Origin: Saccharopolyspora sp. NFXS83
Lineage (GTDB): Bacteria > Actinomycetota > Actinomycetes > Mycobacteriales > Pseudonocardiaceae
NCBI RefSeq assembly: GCF_026241095.1
Contig: NZ_JAPFGB010000026.1
Span: 1 to 64,000 of the forward strand
Length of the DNA stretch: 64,000 nt
Direction: 5' to 3'
The first letter of the stretch is position 1, and the number at the start of each line of letters is the position of its first letter. The notes under the pieces were generated by a model. It ran no database searches and was not told the DNA's origin. It saw only the letters and a program-made list of their open reading frames with translations. Positions 43,315 through 52,497 of the stretch are shown here, in pieces. Both the position numbers and the translations under genes were made by a program.

Positions 43315-44357
43315 CCCCGCACCAGCGTCCGCCACTGCTCCACCCAGCGGTCCCGGTTGCGTTCCACTTCGGCGGCAGGCAACTCCGCCGGGGCCTGCGG
43401 CAGCGGCGCGCTCTCCGCCCAGCCCGGAGGCAGCGCGACCCCGTCGACCGCGGGGTACACGTACATCTGATCCGGCACCTGGGCTTGGAATTCGGGCGAG
43501 AGCAGGAAGTCCACGACTTCTCCGGCGGCCTGCGGGTCCTTCGCCCCGGCCAGCACACCGGCGTACTCGACCTGCCGGTAGCAGGTGTCGAGCAGCGCCC
43601 GGGTGCGCGGCCGGCCGTTCTCGTCGACCTCCGCGGCGGGCGAGGAGGCGTAGGACAGCACGATCGGCCGCGGCCCCCGACCGGTGGATCCGGAGAAGTC
43701 CTGGTTGTACGCCTCTTCCCACCCGGCGGAGAGCTTGACGCCGTTCGCGGTCAAGTCCCGCCAGTAGTCCTGCCAGCCGGGGTCGCCGAAGGCGGCGACG
43801 GTGCCGAGCAGGAACGCGAGTCCGGGCGAGGACGTCGTCGGGTCCGGTAATGCGATCAGGCCGCGGTAGCGGGGGTCGGTGAGGTCGTGCAAGGTCGCGG
43901 GCTCCGGCACCCGGTGCTGCGCGAACCAGCCGGTGTCGATGTTCAGGCACACGTCGGCGACGTCGATCGCGGTGAGCCGGTGCTGCTGGTCCTGCGCGTA
44001 CCGCTGCGGTCCGCGTTCGGCCGCGGCGGGCCGGTGCGGCGCGAACACGCCTTCGCCCAGCGCGCGGGACGCGAACGTCGAGTCGACGCCGTAGGCGACG
44101 TCGCCGAGGGGCGCGGCTTTGGACAGCACCAGCTTGTTCGTCAGCTCGCCCGCGTCACCGCTGTTGCGGACGTCCAGGTGGATGCCGCTGCGCCGTTCGA
44201 AGTCGGCGAGCACGGCGGGATCGGCGACGAACGAGTCGTGCGCGACGAGGGTGACGGTGCGCCCGGCGGACTCCTGGCCCGAACTCCCGGTGAGCGAACA
44301 CCCGGTGGCGAGCGAGGCGACCGCAAGGGCGGCGACCCAGCGCAGGTAACGGTTCAA
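43311..44357 (-). CDS. thiB: Thiamine ABC transporter substrate-binding lipoprotein
   Basis: A 348-residue lipoprotein with signal RYLRWVAALAVASLATGC (lipobox LATGC) and a type-2 periplasmic-binding fold: VTLVAHDSFVADPAVLADFERRSGI, GEGVFAPHRPAA, ADVCLNIDTGWF, GLIALPDPTTSSPGLAFL and QVPDQMYVYPAVDG. The start is TTG 44357, with GGGAGGA just upstream. It is the first gene after the TPP riboswitch, which directs binding of thiamine or a phosphate ester; the binding pocket itself is not decisive from sequence. Confidence 0.85.
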   Translation of the reverse strand: MNRYLRWVAALAVASLATGCSLTGSSGQESAGRTVTLVAHDSFVADPAVLADFERRSGIHLDVRNSGDAGELTNKLVLSKAAPLGDVAYGVDSTFASRALGEGVFAPHRPAAAERGPQRYAQDQQHRLTAIDVADVCLNIDTGWFAQHRVPEPATLHDLTDPRYRGLIALPDPTTSSPGLAFLLGTVAAFGDPGWQDYWRDLTANGVKLSAGWEEAYNQDFSGSTGRGPRPIVLSYASSPAAEVDENGRPRTRALLDTCYRQVEYAGVLAGAKDPQAAGEVVDFLLSPEFQAQVPDQMYVYPAVDGVALPPGWAESAPLPQAPAELPAAEVERNRDRWVEQWRTLVRG

Positions 44358-44414
44358 CGGTCCTCCCGAGCAGCACACCGGCAACGGCCACGTGTGCAAC
44401 GTCGAGCTGATCGC

Positions 44415-44508
44415 GACACCTCCCTGCGCCGGCATGATCCGGTTCAGGTGCGGACGGTCGAGGGGATTCGCCCCTCCTCTCAGCCCAGCGCGCTGGACTC
44501 CCGTGGCG
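44415..44508 (-). promoter_or_regulatory. TPP riboswitch (THI element)
   Basis: On the minus strand the leader contains the conserved THI-box elements in order: GGGAGTCC, CTGAGAGG, the GGGG..CCCC P3-like stem, ACCTGAACCGGATCATGCCG and CGCAGGGA. It ends about 58 nt before the thiB start. A GCACAC...GTGTGC hairpin (44397-44373) lies between and could be part of the expression platform. Excess TPP should turn the operon off. Confidence 0.92.
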
Positions 44509-44583
44509 ACGGCAGTCTACGTGCCGCCACTCCGACGAGGGCCGACGGTCGCATTCCGGCCGATCGGCGACCACCATGTGGGC

Positions 44584-44877
44584 ATGACCGAACTGCTGAA
44601 CGACACCCAGGTCGCCGAAGCTCTCTCCGGGTTGCCGGAGTGGGCCCAAGACGGAGCCAAGATCACGCGGACGGTGGAGTTCGCGAGCTTCCCGCAGGCC
44701 ATCCAGTGCGTGAACCGGATCGCGGAGATCGCCGAGAGCGAGAACCACCACCCGGACTTCGACATCCGCTGGCGCAAGGTCACGTTCTCGCTGTCGACGC
44801 ATTCGCAAGGCGGCATCACGTCGAAGGACGTCACGCTGGCGGAGGAGATCGACGGCGTCGTCGACGCCCTGTCCTGA
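44584..44877 (+). CDS. Pterin-4a-carbinolamine dehydratase-like protein
   Basis: A 97-residue PCD/DCoH protein. The active-site motif is present: ESENHHPDFDIRWRKVTF, then LSTHSQGGITSKD. It dehydrates 4a-hydroxytetrahydrobiopterin in phenylalanine hydroxylation, and in bacteria lacking that enzyme its role may be in molybdopterin or folate metabolism. ATG 44584 is the only plausible start. It is divergent from thiB, and the two could share the control region that also holds the riboswitch. Confidence 0.9.
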   Translation: MTELLNDTQVAEALSGLPEWAQDGAKITRTVEFASFPQAIQCVNRIAEIAESENHHPDFDIRWRKVTFSLSTHSQGGITSKDVTLAEEIDGVVDALS

Positions 44878-44882
44878 ACGCC

Positions 44883-45842
44883 TCAGCCGGACAGCACCAG
44901 CTCGGCGGCCTCGGCGGCGCAGCCCCAGGACAGCGCGACGCCGCAACCGGAGTGCCCGTAGTTGTGCACGACGGTGCCGCCGCCGAACCGCTCGACTTCC
45001 AGCCTGACCGCGTCCCGTCCGGGCCGGAGCCCGACGGTCTCGCCGAGCACGTCGGCTCCGGCGAGCAGGGGTTCGACGTGCGCGCAGCGCCGCAGGATGG
45101 CGGCGCCCGCCTCGCGCTCGGGGATGCGGGACCAGTCCTGGTCGACGGCCGTACCGCCGAGCACCACGTGTGCGCCGTGCGGCATGTACGCGGTGAAGTC
45201 GGGTCCGGCTCCGATCTCCACGAAGTAGTCGGTGATGCCGGGGTTGCGCACGATGACGTGCTGGCCCCGCACGGGACGCACGCCGGGATCACCGACGAGT
45301 TCGTGCGCGCCGACTCCGGTGCAGTTGACGACCCGGCTCGCTTCCTCGACCGCTTCGACCAGCGAGGACACCGGGCTGAGCAGCAGTTCCCCACCGGCGG
45401 CCCGGAACCTCGCGGTGAGGTGGCCGAGGTAGCGCGGCATGTCGATCAGCGGCACGGTCGCCCGGTAGCCGCTGACGAACCCGCCCGGAAGGTCCTCGGG
45501 CGGGCAACGGCGCAGGTCGGGGAGCAGCAGCGCTTCGGGCGGCAACTGGTCGCCGAGGTCGACGCGGGCGGCCATCCGCCCGGCGGCGAGGTGCACGCCG
45601 CTGGTGTCGTCGGCCGCGAGTTCGACGAGGCGGTGGTAGGTGTGGGCGACCCAGCCTCGAACGCGGTCGGCGGGTTGCAGCAGCGCCGGTCCCCACATCG
45701 CTCCGGCGACGGCCGAAGTGGTCTCGGCGGGCCGTTCGTCGGTGCGGATGCGCACCGGGACACCGGTCTCGGCGAGGGTGACGGCAGTGCTGAGACCGGT
45801 CACTCCGGCACCGATGACCAGGACGGGCTCGGTGGTAGCCAT
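44883..45842 (-). CDS. D-amino-acid oxidase-type FAD enzyme
   Basis: A 319-residue flavoenzyme. The N-terminus has the dinucleotide motif VIGAGVTGLSTAVTLAE, then GAMWGPALL. The DAAO signature VVHNYGHSGCGVALSWG is near the C-terminus. VNCTGVGAHEL and RPVRGQHVIV are typical of D-amino-acid oxidase. It oxidatively deaminates neutral D-amino acids to alpha-keto acids and H2O2. ThiO-like glycine oxidase is less likely because the DAAO signature is intact, although thiamine genes are nearby. ATG 45842 has TAGCGT seven nt upstream. Confidence 0.87.
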   Translation of the reverse strand: MATTEPVLVIGAGVTGLSTAVTLAETGVPVRIRTDERPAETTSAVAGAMWGPALLQPADRVRGWVAHTYHRLVELAADDTSGVHLAAGRMAARVDLGDQLPPEALLLPDLRRCPPEDLPGGFVSGYRATVPLIDMPRYLGHLTARFRAAGGELLLSPVSSLVEAVEEASRVVNCTGVGAHELVGDPGVRPVRGQHVIVRNPGITDYFVEIGAGPDFTAYMPHGAHVVLGGTAVDQDWSRIPEREAGAAILRRCAHVEPLLAGADVLGETVGLRPGRDAVRLEVERFGGGTVVHNYGHSGCGVALSWGCAAEAAELVLSG

Positions 45843-45849
45843 CTTCGGC

Positions 45850-45855
45850 ACGCTA
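45850..45855 (-). promoter_or_regulatory. Candidate -10 of the oxidase gene
   Basis: TAGCGT on the minus strand ends 7 nt before ATG 45842 with no ribosome-binding site in between. Confidence 0.45.
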
Positions 45856-45980
45856 GCAGCGATGTCCGCTGCGCACGGACCGCTGCGACGGGCGCGGGCG
45901 GACGGTGCCACCGCGCCGTCGCGGCCGTTGTCGGCGGCGCAACAGGAGCAGCGTTCGAACGTTGCGGGGTGGGCGGCGGC

Positions 45981-46028
45981 GCCCGCCGCATCGCGCGGCG
46001 GGCCATCCCGCGAAATCGCGGATTTCGC
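45981..46028 (-). terminator. Tandem hairpins ending the small cysteine-rich gene
   Basis: On the minus strand, four nt after the stop at 46032, GCGAAATC (46028-46021) pairs with GATTTCGC (46017-46010) over 8 bp around a 3-nt loop. A second 9-bp hairpin (GCCCGCCGC/GCGGCGGGC, 46003-45981) follows. Two stacked hairpins make a credible terminator separating this small unit from the D-amino-acid oxidase gene. Confidence 0.65.
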
Positions 46029-46031
46029 CTG

Positions 46032-46124
46032 CTAGTCCTCAAGAATGGTGATCGTTCCGGTGTCACCACAGTTACCGCAACCCTTGCCGTTGCAGTCCCC
46101 GCAGATCGAGGTGATGAGCTGCAT
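46032..46124 (-). CDS. 30-residue cysteine-rich zinc-finger-like protein
   Basis: A short open frame starting ATG 46124 and ending TAG, reading MQLITSICGDCNGKGCGNC then GDTGTITILED. Its CGDC and CGNC pairs flank GK-G and are followed by DTG, closely resembling one arm of the DnaJ zinc-binding repeats (CxxCxGxG). It should bind one zinc ion. A TAGGTT -10-like hexamer 6 nt upstream and hairpins directly after the stop give it a complete, independent transcription unit of about 130 nt. It was too short for ordinary gene calling. I do not recognise a named family. Confidence 0.6.
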   Translation of the reverse strand: MQLITSICGDCNGKGCGNCGDTGTITILED

Positions 46125-46130
46125 GGGCAC

Positions 46131-46136
46131 AACCTA
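46131..46136 (-). promoter_or_regulatory. Candidate -10 of the small cysteine-rich gene
   Basis: TAGGTT on the minus strand ends 6 nt before ATG 46124, the same geometry seen for several certain genes here. Confidence 0.45.
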
Positions 46137-46526
46137 AAGCGGCCGGTAACGCCATGCGAATCATGACGACTGGCGCTTCTACCAGCAGCTGAGCAGCACC
46201 AGCGCTCAGCTACCGACACCTCGCGACGTTTCACCCGAAAGTGCCGAATCAGCAATCTGGCGCTCAAGAGAATCCCGCGTGCACCACGCCCCAACCCTCG
46301 ATCAGGGGTCAACCGATCGACAACGACAGAATCGTTCCCCACCCATGGCACCCCGCCGCCGGTTGAACGCGTCGCGGCCTGCTCCCCGACTCGTTCGACG
46401 CCGGATGTCGGCCGGATCCCGAACCGAATCCGGACCTCCCGCGGTCCAAGCGGAACGTCCTCCCGCCGCCGTCGGCCTGAACCCGACCGACCTGCGGATT
46501 CCCTCGCCTCGGCGGGTGCCCAGGAC
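46137..46526. other. Intergenic region, no gene recognised
   Basis: About 390 bp between the promoters of the small cysteine-rich gene (minus) and the DUF6157 gene (plus). Open frames exist on both strands but none has a credible start, family similarity or terminator. Confidence 0.4.
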
Positions 46527-46532
46527 TAAAGT
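46527..46532 (+). promoter_or_regulatory. Candidate -10 of the DUF6157 gene, leaderless
   Basis: TAAAGT lies 6 nt before ATG 46539, with no ribosome-binding site; same hexamer and spacing as in front of the trpS leader. Confidence 0.5.
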
Positions 46533-46538
46533 TGCCGC

Positions 46539-46976
46539 ATGGAGCGGGTGGACTACGTGGACACGTTCATCGCCGTGGCCGAGGACTGCCCGGCGGCGAC
46601 AGGAACGGTGCCCCCGGTCAAGGGCGACGATCCCTCGGTCGCCGCACGCACCTACAAGCTGATCTCCCAGCATCCGTACGAGTTCACGTCCGGCGACGTC
46701 ATCTTCACCGTCTTCGCGGATCGGCAGGGCATCCCCGACGAAGATCGGGTCAACGCTCGCCTCGAGTTCTACGCGCGGAGCCAGCCGTGCCTGCGTTCGT
46801 CGCAGCTCGGCAAGCGCTACGGCTGGGGCATCCACGCCGACGCTCGTGGCCGACTGGCCTTGTACGCCGTGGACGGTCCGGAGTACGCGGAGTTCACCTC
46901 CGGCCGGCGTAGTGGCGACTCGGGCGAACCGATCACCCTCACGAAGGCCATGCGCAGCTCGCGCGTACTTCCGTGA
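46539..46976 (+). CDS. DUF6157 family protein
   Basis: A 145-residue protein resembling the DUF6157 family: YVDTFIAVAEDCPAATGTVP near the start, RTYKLISQHPYEFTSGDVIF, then SSQLGKRYGWGIHADARG and GRLALYAVDGPEY. No signal peptide, no catalytic motif that I recognise. The family is widespread in actinobacteria and some firmicutes with unknown function. Leaderless by its promoter. Confidence 0.8.
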   Translation: MERVDYVDTFIAVAEDCPAATGTVPPVKGDDPSVAARTYKLISQHPYEFTSGDVIFTVFADRQGIPDEDRVNARLEFYARSQPCLRSSQLGKRYGWGIHADARGRLALYAVDGPEYAEFTSGRRSGDSGEPITLTKAMRSSRVLP

Positions 46977-47136
46977 TCACCGCTCTCGCCGAACGCGCCG
47001 GCCGGCTCGGGCTCTCCGCCAGGTCGAGGATCTGGAACTCGACCGGCCGGTCGAGAACCGGCTCAATGCGGGCGGCCGAGCCGGACTTCGGACATCGCGA
47101 AGACCACGACGGCGGCGACCGCCGCATACTCGAGGG

Positions 47137-47481
47137 ATGGACCTCAACCGAGCTGTGCCGATCTTGACCGTTCCGGAGCTGCCCGCCGCCGTCTCGGCGT
47201 ACCGGCGAGCGCTCGGGTTGGACGTGCTGATGGACCACGGCTGGATCGCCACCTTGGGCAGCGGCGGCACGGCCCAGTTCAGCCTCATGACCACCGACCG
47301 CACCGCGCCCTGCAACCCCGTCGCGTCGCTGGAGGTCGCCGATGTCGACTCGGTGCACGACGAGATCGTGCGCCAGGGCTTCGAGATCGTCCACCCGCTG
47401 ACCGACGAGGAGTGGGGCGTTCGGCGCTTCTTCTTCCGCGACCCCGGCGGCAACGTCATCAACGTGCTCGCCCACCGCTGA
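47137..47481 (+). CDS. VOC (glyoxalase/bleomycin resistance) family protein
   Basis: A 114-residue vicinal-oxygen-chelate fold protein: VPILTVPELPAAVSAYRRAL, ATLGSGGTAQFSLMT, VADVDSVHDEIVRQGFEIVH and WGVRRFFFRDPGGNVINVL. These resemble drug-binding or dioxygenase-like VOC proteins. Metal-binding residues cannot be fixed from sequence alone. ATG 47137 is preceded by CATACT six nt upstream, so a leaderless start is likely. It is 160 bp downstream of the DUF6157 gene. Confidence 0.8.
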   Translation: MDLNRAVPILTVPELPAAVSAYRRALGLDVLMDHGWIATLGSGGTAQFSLMTTDRTAPCNPVASLEVADVDSVHDEIVRQGFEIVHPLTDEEWGVRRFFFRDPGGNVINVLAHR

Positions 47482-47572
47482 GCCAGACGCCGACGTGCCC
47501 GGCCGCCGCGCACCATCGCCATCAGGAGCGCCGACGGGCGGCGGCGCGCAGCGCGCCACCGATCGCCGACTC

Positions 47573-47603
47573 ACACGTTGAACCGAACTCCACCACGTCG
47601 CCG
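47573..47603 (-). pseudogene. Decayed copy of the ychF 3' end
   Basis: On the minus strand, 47603-47573 matches the last codons of the intact ychF gene (48120-48089) at 30 of 32 aligned positions, with one substitution and one deleted C that puts the old stop out of frame. The frame would encode GDVVEF then change register. Nothing upstream is alignable, so this is a remnant left after deletion or a duplication of just the 3' end. Confidence 0.6.
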
Positions 47604-48088
47604 CGCAGACCAACCTCACGTTGGAGCAGGACGGTCGTCCAGCCTCATTTCGGTGTTCACGGCACGTCACTTGGCGGAGGACGTAGGGGCGAGCTCACCG
47701 AGTCGCGCTCCGAATCCAGCACACAGCACGTGCGCGTTCCGCAGCGGAGTCCACCAACACGTCCAGCGCTGAGGCTCACCACCATCGGAGGGGTGCCGCT
47801 CAGCAGCGCTCAGCGGAAGCAGATCCGCCCTTGGTCGTTGACGTTGATCCGGATGCCGTGCCGCCCTGCCCTGCCGCTTTTGAGCGCTTTCCAGATGATC
47901 GCCGGGCGGTACACGCACCGCATCCAGCGTCATCTCATCCAGCAGCCAGGTCCAGCTTCCTGTTCGCCGCCTCGTGCAGTCGCGGTTTGACCCGCTTCGC
48001 CGGCTCGCGACGTCAGACCTGCTCGGTGCCGCGGTCGGCGACCGAGCTGATCACACCACCACTCCCATGACGAGGAGCGTCAACAGCG
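47604..48088. other. Apparently degenerate sequence next to the ychF remnant
   Basis: These 485 bp contain short open frames on both strands but no coherent gene. Base composition is similar to neighbours except for lower codon bias. It could be decayed coding sequence associated with the ychF remnant. No terminal repeats or transposase fragments are recognised. Confidence 0.45.
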
Positions 48089-49165
<1,077 letters not shown>

Positions 49166-49173
49166 GGCCGGTG

Positions 49174-49179
49174 ATTCTA
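49174..49179 (-). promoter_or_regulatory. Candidate -10 of ychF
   Basis: TAGAAT on the minus strand, a near-consensus -10, ends 8 nt before GTG 49165. Confidence 0.5.
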
Positions 49180-49261
49180 GGTGGTCCGGGGGTCGATCGA
49201 CTCAGGCGGCCCGGGCACGAGCCGGTACGACCGACCCGCGCCCGTCGCCGATCGTCACGAC

Positions 49262-49486
49262 TCAGTCGTCGTCCTGGTCGTCCCCGCCGTCCTGGTCGTC
49301 GCCGTCCTGCTGGTCGTTCTGCTGGTCGCCGTCCTGCTGGTTGCCGCCGTCCTCTTGCTCCTGCTGCTGTTGCGGCGGTGCGGCGGGGTCGTTGCAGCCT
49401 GCGGTGACGGTGAGCGCCAGCAACGCACCCGCCACACCGCCGACGACCTTGAAGCCACGGGAACGCCGAATCATGGATTGAGCCAT
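49262..49486 (-). CDS. Small lipoprotein with acidic Gln/Asp tail
   Basis: A 74-residue exported lipoprotein. The signal peptide is IRRSRGFKVVGGVAGALLAL followed by the lipobox LTVTAGC. After CNDPAAPP the entire mature chain is Gln, Glu, Asp, Gly and Asn (QQQQEQEDGGNQQDGDQQND...). The mature region is disordered and strongly acidic. ATG 49486 is used; an in-frame GTG/ATG upstream at 49522 would precede the Arg-rich n-region. It may bind cations at the outer face of the membrane. Function unknown. Confidence 0.7.
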   Translation of the reverse strand: MAQSMIRRSRGFKVVGGVAGALLALTVTAGCNDPAAPPQQQQEQEDGGNQQDGDQQNDQQDGDDQDGGDDQDDD

Positions 49487-49542
49487 GACTCCGACATTAG
49501 GGATGAACCACGTCGCTGTCATCAGTCGGGCGCGGACCGTTC

Positions 49543-52497
49543 TCAGGTGTCGAGTTCGATCGTGGAACCCTCGCGGGACTTCCGGATGCGCAGCCGGACT
49601 CCGATGCGCTGGCGCATCTCGTCCACGTGCGAGACCAGGCCGATGACCCGCCCTCCTGCGCGGAGTTCGTCGAGGGTGTCCATCACCAGGTCCAAGGTGT
49701 TCGCGTCGAGCGTGCCGAAGCCTTCGTCGATGAACAGCGTGTCCAGCAGCGCGCCACCGGTCTCCCCGGCGACGACGTCGGCGAGGCCCAGCGCCAGCGA
49801 CAGCGAGGCCATGAACGATTCCCCGCCGGAGAGCGTCTTCGCGGAGCGGGTGTGGCCGGAGTAGTCGTCGAGCACGTCGAGCCCGAGCCCGCCGCGGGTA
49901 CCGCGAGCGCCCGCCGCGTCGGAGTGCACGAAGGAGTAGCGCCCGTCGCTCATCCGCTGCAACCGGCGGGTCGCGGTGACCGCCACCTCTTCCAGCCGGG
50001 CGGCCAGCACGTAGGAGCGCAGCGACATCTTGCGCGCGTTCTGTCCGCGCCCGTTGACGACGTCGGCGAGCGCCTCCAGCTCGGCGTGGTCGGCCAGCGC
50101 CGGGCCCAGTTCGTCCCAGGCCGCGCGCAACCGGGTCGCGAGCAGCCGCACGTCCTGTTCGCGCTGTTCGGCGCGTTGCGCGGTGGCGGTGGCCCGCTCG
50201 GCGGCTTCGCGGGCGGTGGTGGCGGCTTCGGCGGCGGCTTCCAGGCCGATCTCGGTGCCGGCGTCGATGCCGAAGAGCTCTTCGCTGCCGAGCGCGGAGT
50301 TCGCGGTGGCCCGGCGCTGCTCGGCTCGGGTGAGGTCGTCGGTGAGTTCGGCGCGGCGGGTTTCGTCGCGTTCGGCGGCGAGTGCCGCGTCGATGCCGTC
50401 GAAGCCCGCTTCGACCGCCGCCTCGTGCAGCGCCGCGCGCTGCTTGGCGAGGCGTTTCTCCGCCTCGTCCCGGGCGCCGCGAGCGGTGATCAGGCGGTCG
50501 AGGCGCGCGACGCGGTCGAGCAGGTGCGCGCGATGTTCGGCGATGCCGGGGTGGTCGCCGCGCGCCGCGTCCAACCGCTCCGCGCGAGCATCCGCGGTGG
50601 AGCGAAGTCCGGCGCGCTCGGTTCGGGCCGCGGCGATCCGCTGATCCAGTTCGCCGCGCCGCTCGGTGAGCCGCTGCGCGGAGGACTCCAGGTCTGCGAG
50701 TTCATCGGCGCGGGCGCGGCCTTGATCGGCGAGGGCGCGGACGGCGTCGCGCTGCTCGGTGGCGGCGGCGGTGTCGGCCACGAGGTCGTCGGTGGTCCGC
50801 TCGCCTACTCGCTCCAGCAGCAGGTCGAGGTGCCTGCGCGCCTCGGTCTCCTTCGTCGCCGCGGCCTCGCGACGGGTCTGCGCCTGCTGCTCGGCCTGCT
50901 GAGCGCGTTCCTCGTCGTCGGCGGTGACCGAGTCGTCCACGGCCGCACGCGGCTCGGGGTGCTCCGCCGAACCGCACACGGGGCAGGCGGCACCGGTGGC
51001 GAGGCCGGCGGCGAGTTCGGCGGCCATGCCCGCGAGCCTGCGATCCCGCAGGTCCAGCAGGGTTTCGCGGGCCTGCTGGTGGGCGTCCACCGCTCGCTGC
51101 GCGGCCTCGGCGGCCTGCTCGTGGGCCTGCCGCGCCGCGGGCACGGCGCGCGCGGTGCGCAGCAGTTCGGTGAGGTCCGCGACTTTCGCGTCGGCCTGCT
51201 CGCGGCGGGTCTCGGCCTGCTTCGACTCGTCGAGCCGCGCCCGAGCGGTGCTGATGCGCTCGGGCAGCGCGACCTGCTGCTCGGCCAGCTCGGCGCCCGC
51301 CCGCTCGTCGGCCTCGATGCCGCGGGCGAGTTCGGCGAGCCGGGCGTGGTCGGTTTCCTGTTGCCGCGCTTCGGGGAGCAGTTCGGTGAGCGCCCCCGCG
51401 CGCTCCCGGTGGGTGCCCGCCAGCGAGCGCAGCTCGTCGAGCGAGGCGTCGAGGTCCGCTCCGGGGCAGTCCGCCTCCGCGCGTCCGGCTTCGCGGGCCG
51501 CGCGATCCAGGTCGGTCTCGGCTTCGGTCGTCGCGCGGCGGACGGTGAGCACCGGCAGCACCCGCTGCGCGGCGTCCAGTTCGGCGCGCCACTGCTCGTG
51601 GGTGCGTCGCTGCGCGTCGAGGTCGGCCAGTTCCGCGTGGGCGCCCCGGACTCGGCGGACCTTGTCGGCGAGTTCGCGGCGCGCGGTCAGCTCCTCGTCC
51701 GCCGCCTCGCGCCGGTCGGCCAGTTCGGCGCGGGCGCGCCGGGTCTCGTCGAGCTCTGCGGCGAGGTGCTTTTCCCAGCCCTCCAGCCAGAACCGCTCGT
51801 CGGCCCCGTCCTCCGGGTCCTGCCCGACGACCTGGGCGACGCGGGCCACGAGCTCGCGGACCTGCTGGGTGTGGGCCTCCACCGCCCGGCCGCGTTGCCT
51901 GCGGTGCTCGACGAACCACTGCTCGACGTCGGCGAACCGCTGGGTGCCGAACAGCTTCTCCAGCAGCTTCTCGCGTTCGGTGGTCTCCGCGCGCAGGAAG
52001 TTCGCGAACTCGCCCTGCGGCAGCAGCACGACCTTCGTGAACTGGTCAACGCTCATCCCGAGCAGCCGCTGCACGGTGCGGTTGACCTCGTCGATGCGGG
52101 CGGAACCTTCGGACGCGGCGCCGTCGGGGGCGTCGCTGATCCAGGTCAGCGAGGCTTTCGCGTTGCGGGTGGTGGTGCCTTCGCCGCGCTTCTTGCGCTG
52201 GTCGTACTTGGGGCTGCGGACGATGCGCAGCCGGTGGCCCTGCACAGTGAGCTCCAGCTCGACCGAGGTGGCCACGTCGTCGGCGGCGGTGTCGCAGCGC
52301 AGCTGCTTGACCTGTTCGCGAGCACCTGGCACGGCGCCGTAGAGCGCGAAGCAGATCGCGTCGAGCAGGCTGGTCTTGCCCGCGCCGGTGTCGCCGTGCA
52401 GCAGGAACAGGCCGTCGGTGCCGAGCTCGTCGAAGTCCACTTCGGCGCGGTCCCGGTACGGGCCGAACGCGGTGATCGTCAGCTGGTGCAGCCTCAT
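49543..52497 (-). CDS. sbcC: Exonuclease SbcC
   Basis: A 984-residue SMC-like ATPase of the SbcCD nuclease. Walker A GDTGAGKTSLLDAI is near residue 35. Long coiled coils run to either side of the zinc hook CPVC (ACPVCGSAEHPEP), which dimerises the complex. The C-terminal lobe has LSGGESFMASLSLALGLAD and Walker B LFIDEGFGTLD. ATG 52497 overlaps the sbcD stop by 4 bp. It cleaves hairpins and DNA-protein crosslinks. An unusually high Ala/Arg/Glu content makes the antisense frame open for 3 kb, which is not a gene. Confidence 0.94.
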   Translation of the reverse strand: MRLHQLTITAFGPYRDRAEVDFDELGTDGLFLLHGDTGAGKTSLLDAICFALYGAVPGAREQVKQLRCDTAADDVATSVELELTVQGHRLRIVRSPKYDQRKKRGEGTTTRNAKASLTWISDAPDGAASEGSARIDEVNRTVQRLLGMSVDQFTKVVLLPQGEFANFLRAETTEREKLLEKLFGTQRFADVEQWFVEHRRQRGRAVEAHTQQVRELVARVAQVVGQDPEDGADERFWLEGWEKHLAAELDETRRARAELADRREAADEELTARRELADKVRRVRGAHAELADLDAQRRTHEQWRAELDAAQRVLPVLTVRRATTEAETDLDRAAREAGRAEADCPGADLDASLDELRSLAGTHRERAGALTELLPEARQQETDHARLAELARGIEADERAGAELAEQQVALPERISTARARLDESKQAETRREQADAKVADLTELLRTARAVPAARQAHEQAAEAAQRAVDAHQQARETLLDLRDRRLAGMAAELAAGLATGAACPVCGSAEHPEPRAAVDDSVTADDEERAQQAEQQAQTRREAAATKETEARRHLDLLLERVGERTTDDLVADTAAATEQRDAVRALADQGRARADELADLESSAQRLTERRGELDQRIAAARTERAGLRSTADARAERLDAARGDHPGIAEHRAHLLDRVARLDRLITARGARDEAEKRLAKQRAALHEAAVEAGFDGIDAALAAERDETRRAELTDDLTRAEQRRATANSALGSEELFGIDAGTEIGLEAAAEAATTAREAAERATATAQRAEQREQDVRLLATRLRAAWDELGPALADHAELEALADVVNGRGQNARKMSLRSYVLAARLEEVAVTATRRLQRMSDGRYSFVHSDAAGARGTRGGLGLDVLDDYSGHTRSAKTLSGGESFMASLSLALGLADVVAGETGGALLDTLFIDEGFGTLDANTLDLVMDTLDELRAGGRVIGLVSHVDEMRQRIGVRLRIRKSREGSTIELDT

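Noticed and set aside
44479-44484. Single TCTCAG within the TPP riboswitch; another at 49550
   Set aside because: Single hexamers without an 11-bp partner, and the first is part of the conserved CTGAGAGG/THI box on the other strand.
47667-47933. 88-codon minus-strand frame with adjacent Trp codons as another Trp leader
   Set aside because: There is no biosynthetic or synthetase gene downstream on that strand, no attenuator-like hairpins and poor codon use.
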